A DNA stretch of 64,000 bases, from NCBI RefSeq assembly GCF_000399665.1, contig NZ_KB976986.1, positions 1,212,240 to 1,276,239 on the forward strand. The letters are read 5' to 3'. A program made the position numbers and the translations under genes. Position 1 is the stretch's first letter; every line of letters starts with the position of its first letter. Below, in pieces: positions 9,203 through 17,733 of this stretch. A model generated the notes under the pieces. The model was not told where the DNA came from. It was given only the letters and a program-made list of their open reading frames with translations, and did no database searches. The stretch comes from Acinetobacter calcoaceticus ANC 3811 (GTDB lineage: Bacteria; Pseudomonadota; Gammaproteobacteria; Pseudomonadales; Moraxellaceae).

Positions 9203-9250
9203 ATTTTATGCACTTATTCCTCCTGTGACTGGAGAAATCGTGCATAAAAT
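9203..9250. repeat. 48-bp inverted repeat in the mfd-HIT gap
   Basis: Perfect 11-bp arms ATTTTATGCAC (9203-9213) and GTGCATAAAAT (9240-9250) enclose a 26-bp centre that pairs again through CTCC and GGAG. It could be an mRNA 3' end structure for mfd, a protein-binding dyad or a small dispersed repeat. No second copy was noticed in this window. Confidence 0.7.
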
Positions 9251-9306
9251 TCTGAGATCAGCTTTCAAAAAATTTGTATGGGATGAAAATCACTTCGAAA
9301 CACTAT

Positions 9307-12300
9307 TTAAGCATGTAATTCATTTAATAATTTAGCTAACAAATCATTAATAAATTGAATGCGCTTCTCCTGTTCCTCGAGCTGAACCATCACTTTTAAA
9401 CGCTGCCCACCTTCCATACGATAATAGGTCGGATGCTTTTGCATGAGCTGAATAATACTGATCGCTTGAACAGGTGTATCTGGTGAGAACTCAATATTGC
9501 CACCTTGAGTATTAATATCGATCTTGGTAATGCCTAGGTGTTCAGCTTTCAAGCGAATCTGATGGACACTAAACAAATGTTTAACCGATTGCGGAGGAAC
9601 CCCAAAACGATCAATGAGTTCCATACGGATGTTATCGAGCTTTTCTTGGGTATCTGTATTACTAATGCGTTTATAGAACAATAAACGCTGGTGTACATCT
9701 CCTAAATACTCATCTGGGATAAGTGCTGGAATATGTAAATTAATTTCCGCAGTCAGCGATAATGGTGCATCAAAATTCGGTGTTTTCCCTTGCTGAATTG
9801 CCTTAGTGGCTTTTTCAAGCATTTCCATATACAAGCTATATCCAATTGCCTGCATTGAACCGCTTTGCTGCTCACCTAAAAGCTCACCCGCACCACGAAT
9901 TTCTAAATCTTCTGTAGCTAACATAAAGCCAGCACCCAAAGTAGAAGCACGTTGGATTGCGTCCAAACGTTTTTCTGCATCACCTTTCAAGTGTTTTATA
10001 GAAGGAACTAATAGGTAAGCATAGGCTTGGTGATGTGATCGTCCCACACGCCCACGTAATTGGTGTAATTGAGCTAAACCAAGTTTGTCGGCCCTTTCTA
10101 TCAAAATTGTATTAGCACTTGGAACATCAATACCAGTTTCAATAATGGTTGAGCATACTAATACATTAAATTCTTTGTGATAGAACTGCTGCATAACCTG
10201 CTCGAGCTCTCGTTCTCTCATTTGTCCATGAGCAACTGCCACACGAGCTTCAGGTACAAGAACACGAATGTTTTCAGCAGCCCTTTCAATCGTATCGACT
10301 TCGTTGTGTAAGAAGTATACTTGGCCGCCACGTAGTAGTTCACGCAAGATAGCTTCTTTAATAGAAGCTTCCGTATGTTCTTGTACAAAGGTTTTAACCG
10401 CTAAACGGCGGGCTGGTGGTGTAGCAATGATAGATAGATCACGCATTCCCGAAAAAGCCATATTTAAAGTTCGTGGGATTGGTGTTGCAGTAAGCGTCAA
10501 CATATCTACATCTGCACGCAATGCTTTGATACGCTCTTTATCACGTACACCAAATCGATGCTCTTCATCGACGACCATTAGACCCAAGTCTTTAAATTGC
10601 ACATTTTCTTGTAAAAGCTTATGTGTTCCCACAACAATATCGACTTTACCAGCAATCAAATCTTCAATATTTTTTGTATGGGTTTTATTTGAGCCAAAGC
10701 GTGACAACACTTCTATACGCACAGGCCAATCAGCAAAGCGATCTTTAAAAGATTCATAATGTTGTTGTGCAAGTAAAGTTGTGGGCACTAAAACAGCAAC
10801 TTGCTTGCCATTTTGCACAGCAACAAACGCAGCTCGCATGGCAACTTCAGTTTTACCAAAACCTACATCTCCACAAACAAGTCGATCCATAGGTCTAGCT
10901 TGTTGCATATCGTGAAGGGTGGCTTCAATAGCATTTGCCTGATCGAGCGTTTCTTCATAAGCAAATCCACTGGCAAATTGCATATAAAGCGATTGATCGA
11001 GTTCAAAACCAAAACCGGGTTTTGACTGACGACGTGCTTGTATATGCAATAATTCGGCTGCAACATCATGAATTTGTTCTAGAGCTTTGCGTTTAGCTTT
11101 ACTCCACGCATCACTTCCAATTTTATGAAGTGGAGCTAAATCTGGATCTCCACCACTATAGCGGCTAATAAGATGCAAATTAGTTACAGGGACATAAACT
11201 TTTGACCCTTCAGCATAATTTAGCTGCAAGAATTCATAATCTTGCCCCTCAATTGCTAAAGTCACTAATCCTGCATAACGCCCCACACCATGATCAATAT
11301 GAACAACAGGAGCATCAATACTTAATTCAGTCAAACTTCGAATTAAGAACTCTTCTGAAACTTCTTGCTGACGTTTACGACGTCGCTGAACTACCCGATG
11401 TTCATATAATTGATTTTCTGAAATAACCGACAATTGGTCTGTTAAAAGTAAGCCACGGTCTAGCGGAGCATTTGTAATAGCAATTGCAAACTGACTCGTC
11501 TGAAATTGTTCAAAACTATCTACGCCAGGAATATCTCCTAAACTGGCACGCAAACCATCTCTTAAACTTTCACGTCGACCTGCACTTTCTGCAACCAATA
11601 AAACGGGATGATTTGCTTCATCAATATATTTTTTAACAACGGCAAACGGTTTTTCTTTTTTCGGATCAACCGCTAACTTTGGTGGCTGCTCTACTTTAAG
11701 GTTTAATGCACCAGCTTTTTCTTCAACCGTCTCGGCACTCACAAGCATACGTGGGAACTGGTTTAAAGCACTGAGCAAATGATTTGGAGCAATAAATAAC
11801 TCTTCAGGTGGAAGGATTGGCTGATCTACGTTATGACGTCTATCTTCATAACGACGAAAAACTTCTTTCCAAAAGTTAGTTAAATCAGCATCCACATCAT
11901 TAGTTGTAATTACAATGCAATTATTTGGAAAGTACGTTGTAAGTGTACTTTGCGATTGCATTTGGGCTTTATCAAAAAACAATGGTAAATAAAATTCAAT
12001 TCCTGGTGAAGAAATTCCCTCTAAAACATCTTGATAAATCGGATTTTTCTTAGGGTTTGCTGTAGGAAAAAGCTCCGAATACCGATCTCTAAAAATTGAA
12101 CGCGCTTCTTTTAACGGGAATTCTTTTGCAGGTAAAACTGTAAAACTTTTTAAAGCTGCCGTAGTTCTTTGCGTTTCTGGATCAAAGAATTTTAATGTAT
12201 CAATTTCATCGTCAAACAAATCGATACGGATAGGCGCTTCTTGCCCTGACGCAAAAATATCCATAATACTGCCACGCACAGCAAACTCACCGTGGTCATA

Positions 12301-12768
12301 AACAGTATCTACTAAATGATACCCAGCTTGTACCAAACGTAATTTCTGTTGCTCTAAATCAAATTTTTGACCTACACGAATATCAAAATGCTCACCTAAA
12401 ACCCATGAATATGGTGCAACTCTTTGAGCTAAAGTGCTTGCTGAAAGGAGCAATACGCCCTTCTGAGGCATATTAGATAAAATTGCGAGGCGCTCTGAAA
12501 CAATATCTTGATGAGGTGACAAACGATCATACGGTAAGATTTCCCAATCAGGAAAAATTGTCGGTTTTATGCCATAAAACTCAAGTTCACTTTCTAATTG
12601 AGCAACATGCTGGTTATTTCTAGCGACAACAACAAGTAAAGACGAATGCTGAACAGCAATTTCTTTGAATAATAATGCAGCAGATGAACCTAATAACGAC
12701 CCCACCCAACGCTTTTCACCGGCTTTGAGCTGTTGTAAATTCAATTGAGAGATTTCTTGTTGAAACAT
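9307..12768 (-). CDS. mfd: Transcription-repair coupling factor Mfd
   Basis: SF2 DNA translocase that pushes stalled RNA polymerase off lesions and recruits UvrA. It has 1153 residues, full length. The N-terminal UvrB-like modules lead to the RNA-polymerase interaction domain around residues 480-550 (VVHIDHGVGRYAGL). Walker A is GDVGFGKTE near residue 632, and the DEEH box follows near 732. The TRG-type region and the C-terminal UvrA-binding/autoinhibitory domain follow. Start and stop are unambiguous. It stands alone, with a structured 180-bp gap downstream. Confidence 0.98.
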   Translation of the reverse strand: MFQQEISQLNLQQLKAGEKRWVGSLLGSSAALLFKEIAVQHSSLLVVVARNNQHVAQLESELEFYGIKPTIFPDWEILPYDRLSPHQDIVSERLAILSNMPQKGVLLLSASTLAQRVAPYSWVLGEHFDIRVGQKFDLEQQKLRLVQAGYHLVDTVYDHGEFAVRGSIMDIFASGQEAPIRIDLFDDEIDTLKFFDPETQRTTAALKSFTVLPAKEFPLKEARSIFRDRYSELFPTANPKKNPIYQDVLEGISSPGIEFYLPLFFDKAQMQSQSTLTTYFPNNCIVITTNDVDADLTNFWKEVFRRYEDRRHNVDQPILPPEELFIAPNHLLSALNQFPRMLVSAETVEEKAGALNLKVEQPPKLAVDPKKEKPFAVVKKYIDEANHPVLLVAESAGRRESLRDGLRASLGDIPGVDSFEQFQTSQFAIAITNAPLDRGLLLTDQLSVISENQLYEHRVVQRRRKRQQEVSEEFLIRSLTELSIDAPVVHIDHGVGRYAGLVTLAIEGQDYEFLQLNYAEGSKVYVPVTNLHLISRYSGGDPDLAPLHKIGSDAWSKAKRKALEQIHDVAAELLHIQARRQSKPGFGFELDQSLYMQFASGFAYEETLDQANAIEATLHDMQQARPMDRLVCGDVGFGKTEVAMRAAFVAVQNGKQVAVLVPTTLLAQQHYESFKDRFADWPVRIEVLSRFGSNKTHTKNIEDLIAGKVDIVVGTHKLLQENVQFKDLGLMVVDEEHRFGVRDKERIKALRADVDMLTLTATPIPRTLNMAFSGMRDLSIIATPPARRLAVKTFVQEHTEASIKEAILRELLRGGQVYFLHNEVDTIERAAENIRVLVPEARVAVAHGQMRERELEQVMQQFYHKEFNVLVCSTIIETGIDVPSANTILIERADKLGLAQLHQLRGRVGRSHHQAYAYLLVPSIKHLKGDAEKRLDAIQRASTLGAGFMLATEDLEIRGAGELLGEQQSGSMQAIGYSLYMEMLEKATKAIQQGKTPNFDAPLSLTAEINLHIPALIPDEYLGDVHQRLLFYKRISNTDTQEKLDNIRMELIDRFGVPPQSVKHLFSVHQIRLKAEHLGITKIDINTQGGNIEFSPDTPVQAISIIQLMQKHPTYYRMEGGQRLKVMVQLEEQEKRIQFINDLLAKLLNELHA

Positions 12769-12902
12769 GTATATGGCTTTTATCAGCTAAGAAGATATAA
12801 GCCTAATAGTAGCATGATGTTTTTAGTGAATTGAGTTATTTTTTTGAAAATCAAACTACTAGTTAGGTCTACTTTTTATATTTTTTAATCAATCAACTAT
12901 GA

Positions 12903-13259
12903 TTAATTATCACGCAAAAACAAAACGTAATATTGATTTAACATTTGTATAATCGCTTTAAGCTCAAGTAGATTTTCTTGCGTATTTTCCAATCTTTCTA
13001 CATAGCGCTGGGTTGCGATTTCCAGATCAATCTTTTCATTAATTTGTGGAGTAATGAGGAATAACTTCTGAAGATTATCAAAATTTTGTAATTTACGATT
13101 TGAGAAATATTCCAGATGTTCTGACCATTTCTCATTAATCACTACATCGTTAATGATAGGTCCGCGTTCAGAATCAAATTTTAATTGGTTCTCTTGCAAG
13201 TAAATTTGCTCCGGCGTTTCTTTTGAGCCTTGAAAAAGCTGAGTTATCTTCTTTAACAT
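12903..13259 (-). CDS. Conserved-looking hypothetical protein, 118 residues
   Basis: I do not recognise this protein. It is charged and predicted mostly helical, with no signal peptide, membrane segment or cysteine motif. It begins MLKKITQLFQGSKETPEQIY, and the C-terminal half (about residues 75-118) looks like a long amphipathic helix or coiled coil ending in NQYYVLFLRDN. A normal start and codon use like its neighbours suggest a real gene. It lies between mfd and the Dyp peroxidase on the same strand, with gaps of 134 and 82 bp. Confidence 0.65.
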   Translation of the reverse strand: MLKKITQLFQGSKETPEQIYLQENQLKFDSERGPIINDVVINEKWSEHLEYFSNRKLQNFDNLQKLFLITPQINEKIDLEIATQRYVERLENTQENLLELKAIIQMLNQYYVLFLRDN

Positions 13260-13341
13260 TTCATCACATCATATTAATTTTAAATTTAAGTCATGGAAGC
13301 AATCTCGTTACTTCCATCATTTAAGCCTTCAAGTTTAACGA

Positions 13342-14283
13342 CTATTCATCGCCTAAATCATCAAGGAAATCGACAGTTGGTACAAAAAACAAGGTACCAG
13401 TCTGAGCAGTACTAAAGTCAAGTAACCGATCAAGATTACCCTGCTCATTTCCTAAAAACATGTTTTCAAGCATTTGTCGGGTTGTACTAAATTTACGAGA
13501 ATAGCCAATAAAAAAAGTGCCATATTCATTTCTAGAAGGATTTGAAAAAGGCATATTAGCTCGCATAATTTTAAGTTCATTGCCTTCTGCATCATGCGCT
13601 TTACTTACAACATTATGAGCAGTTAAAGGCTTTTCATCATCACCGAGTTCAACATCATTAAACTTTTTACGGCCAATCACTTTTTCTTGCTCTTCATCGC
13701 TCAACCCACGCCATTTTTCCATGTCATGTGTATATTTTTGGATAAAAGCATAACTTCCCCCGATAAAATCAGGATCTTCATTACCCACTAATGCCCACTG
13801 CGCTGCAATAACAGGTTCTGGGTTCTCTGTTCCATCTACAAAGCCAATAATTGCACGTCCGTCAAAATAACGAAAACCATGAACTTCATCAATTGGATGC
13901 GTTACTTTACCAAGTTGTTGATTAATTATATTGCCCAGCTCGTAACATAAAGCCTGACGATCAGCACGAATGTGAAAAAATAAATCACCTGCGGTTGAAA
14001 CAGCTGTGTATTTCGGCCCTCTAATTTCTTGAAATGTTTCTAATTCTTGAGGCTTCGCTTGCTCTGGAAATAAAATATCCCATGCATTTGAACTAAAACC
14101 CAACGTAGCATTAAATTTACTTTCTGGATAACGATTAGACAGGCTTCTGGTTAATGCTGAAAAATTAGCAGCAAAGTCTTTTACTTTTTCTATTACAGAA
14201 TCACCTTGAGCTAGCCCCAATACAATAAATAATGCATTTTCACCAGGAGCGCTTGTTACAGGCTGAATTCTCATACATTCCAT
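13342..14283 (-). CDS. Dyp-type (dye-decolorising) heme peroxidase, YfeX-like
   Basis: Heme peroxidase of 313 residues. The family signature GFVDGTENP is near residue 143, with its catalytic aspartate. The proximal heme histidine should be the H in LTAHNVV near residue 222, and the distal arginine the R in KIMRANMPF about 25 residues later. The layout resembles E. coli YfeX (class B), which is cytoplasmic and oxidises porphyrin-type substrates. No signal peptide and no encapsulin gene are seen nearby. A second ATG four codons in (MRIQPV) is an alternative start. Confidence 0.93.
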   Translation of the reverse strand: MECMRIQPVTSAPGENALFIVLGLAQGDSVIEKVKDFAANFSALTRSLSNRYPESKFNATLGFSSNAWDILFPEQAKPQELETFQEIRGPKYTAVSTAGDLFFHIRADRQALCYELGNIINQQLGKVTHPIDEVHGFRYFDGRAIIGFVDGTENPEPVIAAQWALVGNEDPDFIGGSYAFIQKYTHDMEKWRGLSDEEQEKVIGRKKFNDVELGDDEKPLTAHNVVSKAHDAEGNELKIMRANMPFSNPSRNEYGTFFIGYSRKFSTTRQMLENMFLGNEQGNLDRLLDFSTAQTGTLFFVPTVDFLDDLGDE

Positions 14284-14371
14284 AAAATATGCCTTTTAGG
14301 TATTTAACCTTATTAATTTAGCATACTCACTTTATTTTCATACATTTTGTAATGAAATCTGGTGTTGTAAC

Positions 14372-14397
14372 GAGTTTAAGTTAAGCGCCTTAAACTC
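14372..14397. repeat. Short inverted repeat in the gap upstream of the Dyp peroxidase
   Basis: GAGTTTAAG (14372-14380) and CTTAAACTC (14389-14397) form 9-bp arms with an 8-nt loop. It lies 20 bp downstream of the next gene (14417) and about 90 bp before the peroxidase start. No T-run follows on the minus strand, so it may be a weak 3' end structure or an operator. Confidence 0.4.
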
Positions 14398-14416
14398 TTA
14401 CTAAAAAAGATCTTAA

Positions 14417-15196
14417 TTAACGCCCATATTGCTTCTTTAAATATTTTACGATTTGAGCAGACTCAAACATCTTCACTCCAGTATTTGGGTCTACCAGATA
14501 AGGCACCTGCATTTTACCTTGCATAACAGGCAATATTTTTTCTCTTTTTCCGCCTTTTAAAGGTACATATTTACCTGGTTTTAAACGAAGAATAGCTGGG
14601 CCCTGATCTTGCCATCTTTCTTTTGCAACATTATGCAAAATATATGGAAGCTCAAGCTCACAGAGTAAACCTCTTACAATTCGCGAATAAGGACTTGCCT
14701 CAAAACTCCATAACTCAAGTTTTTGTTCAGGCGCAGCTCTATCAACAATTTTTTTGTTTATCCAAACGCCGCGAGCACCATTTAATACGGTTCCAGCAAA
14801 TGCCACATACGGCATGTTCGGATAATTCGAAAATTTCTGAGGCGTCTTTCCAGTTTTACCGTAGTGTTTAAATAAATGATGAATAATTTCTTGTGATTCA
14901 TATAACTTATCACCAGTATTTTCATCAATTAAAAAAGGAAACTGTAATTTCCCGCCAGCCTCTTTAACAATAGAACGATATTTCAACCCACCTTTAGGAC
15001 ATGGATAAATTTCGACATCCAGATTCAAAAGTGTAATCACTTCACGAACACGACGACAAAATGGCGAACCTTCAAACTCATATAGCTTCAAAGCTTTTAC
15101 AGGTTGCTGAGGAAAAGCAGTGCCTGTTACGCCCCTACCACCTTCAGCAATTGCAGATACAACTGCCTGTAATACCTTAATTTGATGATTCACCAT
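14417..15196 (-). CDS. Protein with two tandem glutaredoxin/GST N-terminal domains
   Basis: A 259-residue protein with a duplicated thioredoxin-fold (GST N-terminal type) domain. Copy one covers about residues 34-115 and starts LKLYEFEGSPFCRRVRE; copy two covers about 168-257 and starts LELWSFEASPYSRIVRG. Both end in a VPYLVD or FPFLID strand and an ES-Q-I motif for glutathione binding. The redox cysteine of copy one (SPFC) is replaced by serine in copy two (SPYS), so only one site could form a disulfide. The substrate is unknown. rraA lies 24 bp upstream on the same strand. Confidence 0.85.
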   Translation of the reverse strand: MVNHQIKVLQAVVSAIAEGGRGVTGTAFPQQPVKALKLYEFEGSPFCRRVREVITLLNLDVEIYPCPKGGLKYRSIVKEAGGKLQFPFLIDENTGDKLYESQEIIHHLFKHYGKTGKTPQKFSNYPNMPYVAFAGTVLNGARGVWINKKIVDRAAPEQKLELWSFEASPYSRIVRGLLCELELPYILHNVAKERWQDQGPAILRLKPGKYVPLKGGKREKILPVMQGKMQVPYLVDPNTGVKMFESAQIVKYLKKQYGR

Positions 15197-15220
15197 CCTG
15201 CAATCCTCTATAAATTGTGA

Positions 15221-15727
15221 TTAAACTAATTTTTCTTTTGAAATCACAATTCCATTATTATCAGCATAGATAAAATCGCCCGATTGAATTGTGACACCAC
15301 CAAAATACAAAGTGGTGCCTACTTCGCCAATGCCTTTTCGATTACTTTTTTGAGGAATTGCAGCCAATGCATGCACCCCCAAATCTAAAGTTGCAAGTGC
15401 ATCAACATCTCGTACACAGCCGTAAATCACGACACCATTCCAGTTATTTTTAACGGCCGATTCAGCAATCATGTCACCTATTAGTGCGCAGCGCATAGAT
15501 GCCCCGCCATCTACCACTAATACTTTATCTGTACCATCTGTTGCCAGTAACTCTTTTACACGCGAGTTATCTTCAAAGCACTTTACTGTTACGACCTGCC
15601 CCTCAAAAGTTTTACGCGCTCCATAACTTTGAAAGAACTTTCCATCCATTGAGGGAATTACAACCTGTAAGTCTTTTTCAGGGTTATCATCTAATAAATC
15701 ACATGTTACAAATGGCACTGTCGACAC
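15221..15727 (-). CDS. rraA: RraA family protein (RNase E regulator / HMG aldolase-like)
   Basis: The 168-residue protein belongs to the RraA/4-hydroxy-4-methyl-2-oxoglutarate aldolase family. The block DGGASMRCALIGDMIAESA followed by VVIYGCVRDVDAL is the family core, and the R and D of GCVRD are metal/substrate residues. In E. coli RraA inhibits RNase E; many homologues are class II aldolases, so the role here is not fixed by sequence alone. It sits 12 bp from the preceding oxidoreductase gene and is probably cotranscribed with it. Confidence 0.9.
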   Translation of the reverse strand: MSTVPFVTCDLLDDNPEKDLQVVIPSMDGKFFQSYGARKTFEGQVVTVKCFEDNSRVKELLATDGTDKVLVVDGGASMRCALIGDMIAESAVKNNWNGVVIYGCVRDVDALATLDLGVHALAAIPQKSNRKGIGEVGTTLYFGGVTIQSGDFIYADNNGIVISKEKLV

Positions 15728-15739
15728 TTTTATTCTCCC

Positions 15740-16405
15740 TTATCGAGTTTTCTGTATGCTCAGATTATCATATCGTTTAAAGGCTTCAATTTGCGTTAGC
15801 GCCGCTACGACCATCGTATGAGCCAATTGCTCCGCAGTTACAGGCTTATATTTGAATGGTTTTTGTAATTTATTCTCAATAAATTTAAATAGACTTTGCC
15901 CTAAGTCCTCAATAAACCGTACGTCACTGCGCTTACCAATAAGTAAAGATGGTCTAAAGATAGACAATTTTTCGAGTTCTAAACTCTCAATATAATCTTC
16001 TAGTTGTCCTTTGACTTTATTGTAGAAAATTGGTGAACTGGCATTTGCACCAAGTGCACTCACTAGCAATAGATGAATATGTTTATCTTGTACCAAATCT
16101 GCCAAATGAGCATTGATTTCATAATCTACGGCATAGAAACCTTGCTTAGAGCCCGCATTTTTTAAGGTTGTTCCCAGACAGCTAAATGCATGGGTATGAC
16201 CATTCACATCTTCATCATTCAACATTAAGAAATCTTCTATGATGAGCTGATTAACTTTGTCATATGTATTAAATACTTGAGATTCTTTCCTAACGGCTAC
16301 GGTAATGGCTTCAAATTCTGGAGCCTGCTGAAGCTTTTCTACGAGTGCTAATCCGACCAGCCCTGTTGCACCGAGCACAATCGCTTTTTTCTTACTTACT
16401 ATCAT
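15740..16405 (-). CDS. NAD(P)-binding atypical short-chain oxidoreductase (TIP30/HTATIP2-like)
   Basis: A Rossmann-fold protein of 221 residues with the nucleotide-binding start KKAIVLGATGLVGLALVEKL (glycine motif near residues 12-18). The segment SCLGTTLKNAGSKQGFYAVDYE near residue 75 matches the TIP30/NmrA-like atypical SDR group. No reaction can be assigned. The serine-tyrosine-lysine catalytic triad is only partly readable (LVSALGA, then FYNKVKG). First gene of a short leftward group with rraA. Confidence 0.82.
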   Translation of the reverse strand: MIVSKKKAIVLGATGLVGLALVEKLQQAPEFEAITVAVRKESQVFNTYDKVNQLIIEDFLMLNDEDVNGHTHAFSCLGTTLKNAGSKQGFYAVDYEINAHLADLVQDKHIHLLLVSALGANASSPIFYNKVKGQLEDYIESLELEKLSIFRPSLLIGKRSDVRFIEDLGQSLFKFIENKLQKPFKYKPVTAEQLAHTMVVAALTQIEAFKRYDNLSIQKTR

Positions 16406-16496
16406 TTTTTATCCATCCCTATCTAACTTTGTTTTAAATTTAACCTTTTCTTACCGTTTTAACAGCCCCTAAAACAGCTTAAAACGTTCTCAAGGC

Positions 16497-16525
16497 TTGA
16501 CTTCACGGTGTCTATTCATCACAAT
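16497..16525 (+). promoter_or_regulatory. Candidate sigma-70 promoter of rpsT
   Basis: TTGACT at 16497-16502 and CACAAT at 16520-16525 are spaced by 17 bp. This gives an S20 leader of roughly 85 nt. The -10 element is weak (4 of 6), so this is a candidate only. Confidence 0.5.
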
Positions 16526-16617
16526 ATGGCACTTGTTTACGGGCTGGTGATGGTTGCACCAGTTTACTGGATTGACCACAGCCCGCCCAGACCAACTTAT
16601 TTTCAAGGAGTGCAAGA

Positions 16618-16884
16618 GTGGCAAACTCTGCTCAAGCTAAAAAACGTGCGCGTCAAAACGTTACTGCACGTAAACACAACGCAAGCTTGCGTTCTATGGT
16701 TCGTACATACATCAAACGCACTTTAAGTGCAATTGCTGGTGGTGATCATGCTGTTGCTACAGAAGCTTTCCAAAAAGCTGTTCCTGTAATCGACCGTATG
16801 GCTGATAAAGGCATCATCCACAAAAATAAAGCTGCTCGTCATAAGAGCCGTTTAAATGCTCAAGTTAAAGCGTTAGCTAACTAA
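16618..16884 (+). CDS. rpsT: 30S ribosomal protein S20
   Basis: Helical, lysine/arginine-rich 16S rRNA-binding protein of 88 residues, starting (M)[13 protein letters not shown] as in other bacteria. Translation starts at GTG 16618, with AAGGAG at 16605-16610. No ATG in frame would give the correct N-terminus. A non-AUG start is also used by E. coli rpsT (UUG), where it takes part in S20 feedback control, so the weak start may be functional. A terminator follows directly. Confidence 0.98.
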   Translation: MANSAQAKKRARQNVTARKHNASLRSMVRTYIKRTLSAIAGGDHAVATEAFQKAVPVIDRMADKGIIHKNKAARHKSRLNAQVKALAN

Positions 16885-16895
16885 TTAAAGCATGT

Positions 16896-16921
16896 AAAAA
16901 AAGCCCAATAGGGCTTTTTTT
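16896..16921 (+). terminator. Rho-independent terminator after rpsT
   Basis: AAAAAAGCCC, loop AATA, GGGCTTTTTT: a symmetrical stem with A and T flanks, about 12 bp after the rpsT stop. It can also serve the convergent leftward gene that ends at 16942. Confidence 0.9.
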
Positions 16922-16941
16922 ATTATCCATCTTTTTTGAGC

Positions 16942-17700
16942 TTATAGCGTATTTCGGAATTTGGCTACATTCAGCTCATAGGCCTTGCCTCTCCAAATCC
17001 ATTTTAATTTGCAATTTGGAAATTCTTCACCTTCAAACCATACAAATAAGCCTTCCATCATTTCAGGCCAATCTTCTTTCTTAATATTATTTTCACCAGA
17101 AATTACAGCAACAATTGCAGCAATAATAGTGTCATGACTGACAGCCAAACTCAGTCCGCCTCGAGTTTTAGGATGCGTATGATAAATAAGCTCTAGCACG
17201 TCTAAAACACCAGTAATGGGGTGTTTCATGCCAGGTAATGCATTATTTACAAAACTATTAATAAAACCCAAAGCGCCTTGCTTTTTAAAATAAGGAGCAG
17301 CTTGTTGTATATCTAGTACAAAGCTACCCGGCTCAACCAGTAGTCCTTGCTCAATAATTTCAATCGTATGCGTATTAAATTCAGGACTTACATCATCAGC
17401 CCCTTCAATCATGAGCGCTGCCGTATCGACACAACGTTGTATTGGGCTTGAAATACAATGCTGAATAACACGATCTGTATTTTTAATTAAATAGTTACCC
17501 CATGCTTGCGCAAGCTCACGCCCCTGAGGAGTGAGTTGCAGATCATATCCAGCTAAACCTTGCCCATCCACAAGTTCTCTTAGAGAATGGCGCGTAAATA
17601 AGGTCACAGGAGTTGAAGCATCGGGCAATAAATCAATTGCTTCAAACATACTTTTAGGCAATAAATCGAGTGCCATTGTTATCTTGTCATCTTTTTTCAA
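16942..17700 (-). CDS. Histidine phosphatase superfamily protein
   Basis: A 252-residue protein with the pieces of a histidine phosphatase active site: TRHSLRE near residue 36 (the R-H pair carrying the phosphohistidine), SSPIQRCVDTA near 84 with the second arginine, and the C-terminal SHDTI near 190 with the second catalytic histidine. The RHS rather than RHG motif and the HD pair resemble the phytase/acid phosphatase side of the superfamily, but there is no signal peptide. The substrate is unknown. It lies 33 bp downstream of cysQ on the same strand. Confidence 0.8.
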   Translation of the reverse strand: MKKDDKITMALDLLPKSMFEAIDLLPDASTPVTLFTRHSLRELVDGQGLAGYDLQLTPQGRELAQAWGNYLIKNTDRVIQHCISSPIQRCVDTAALMIEGADDVSPEFNTHTIEIIEQGLLVEPGSFVLDIQQAAPYFKKQGALGFINSFVNNALPGMKHPITGVLDVLELIYHTHPKTRGGLSLAVSHDTIIAAIVAVISGENNIKKEDWPEMMEGLFVWFEGEEFPNCKLKWIWRGKAYELNVAKFRNTL

Positions 17701-17733
17701 TACTTTGCCACTATAACATGTCTGGCATAACTC

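Noticed and set aside
10268..10759. 163-codon rightward open frame inside mfd
   Set aside because: It lies antisense to conserved helicase motifs of Mfd and its translation is a reverse-strand shadow.
16508..16726. Open frame of 72 codons overlapping the rpsT leader and start
   Set aside because: It overlaps the clear S20 gene in another frame, has no family likeness, and its start lies in the leader.
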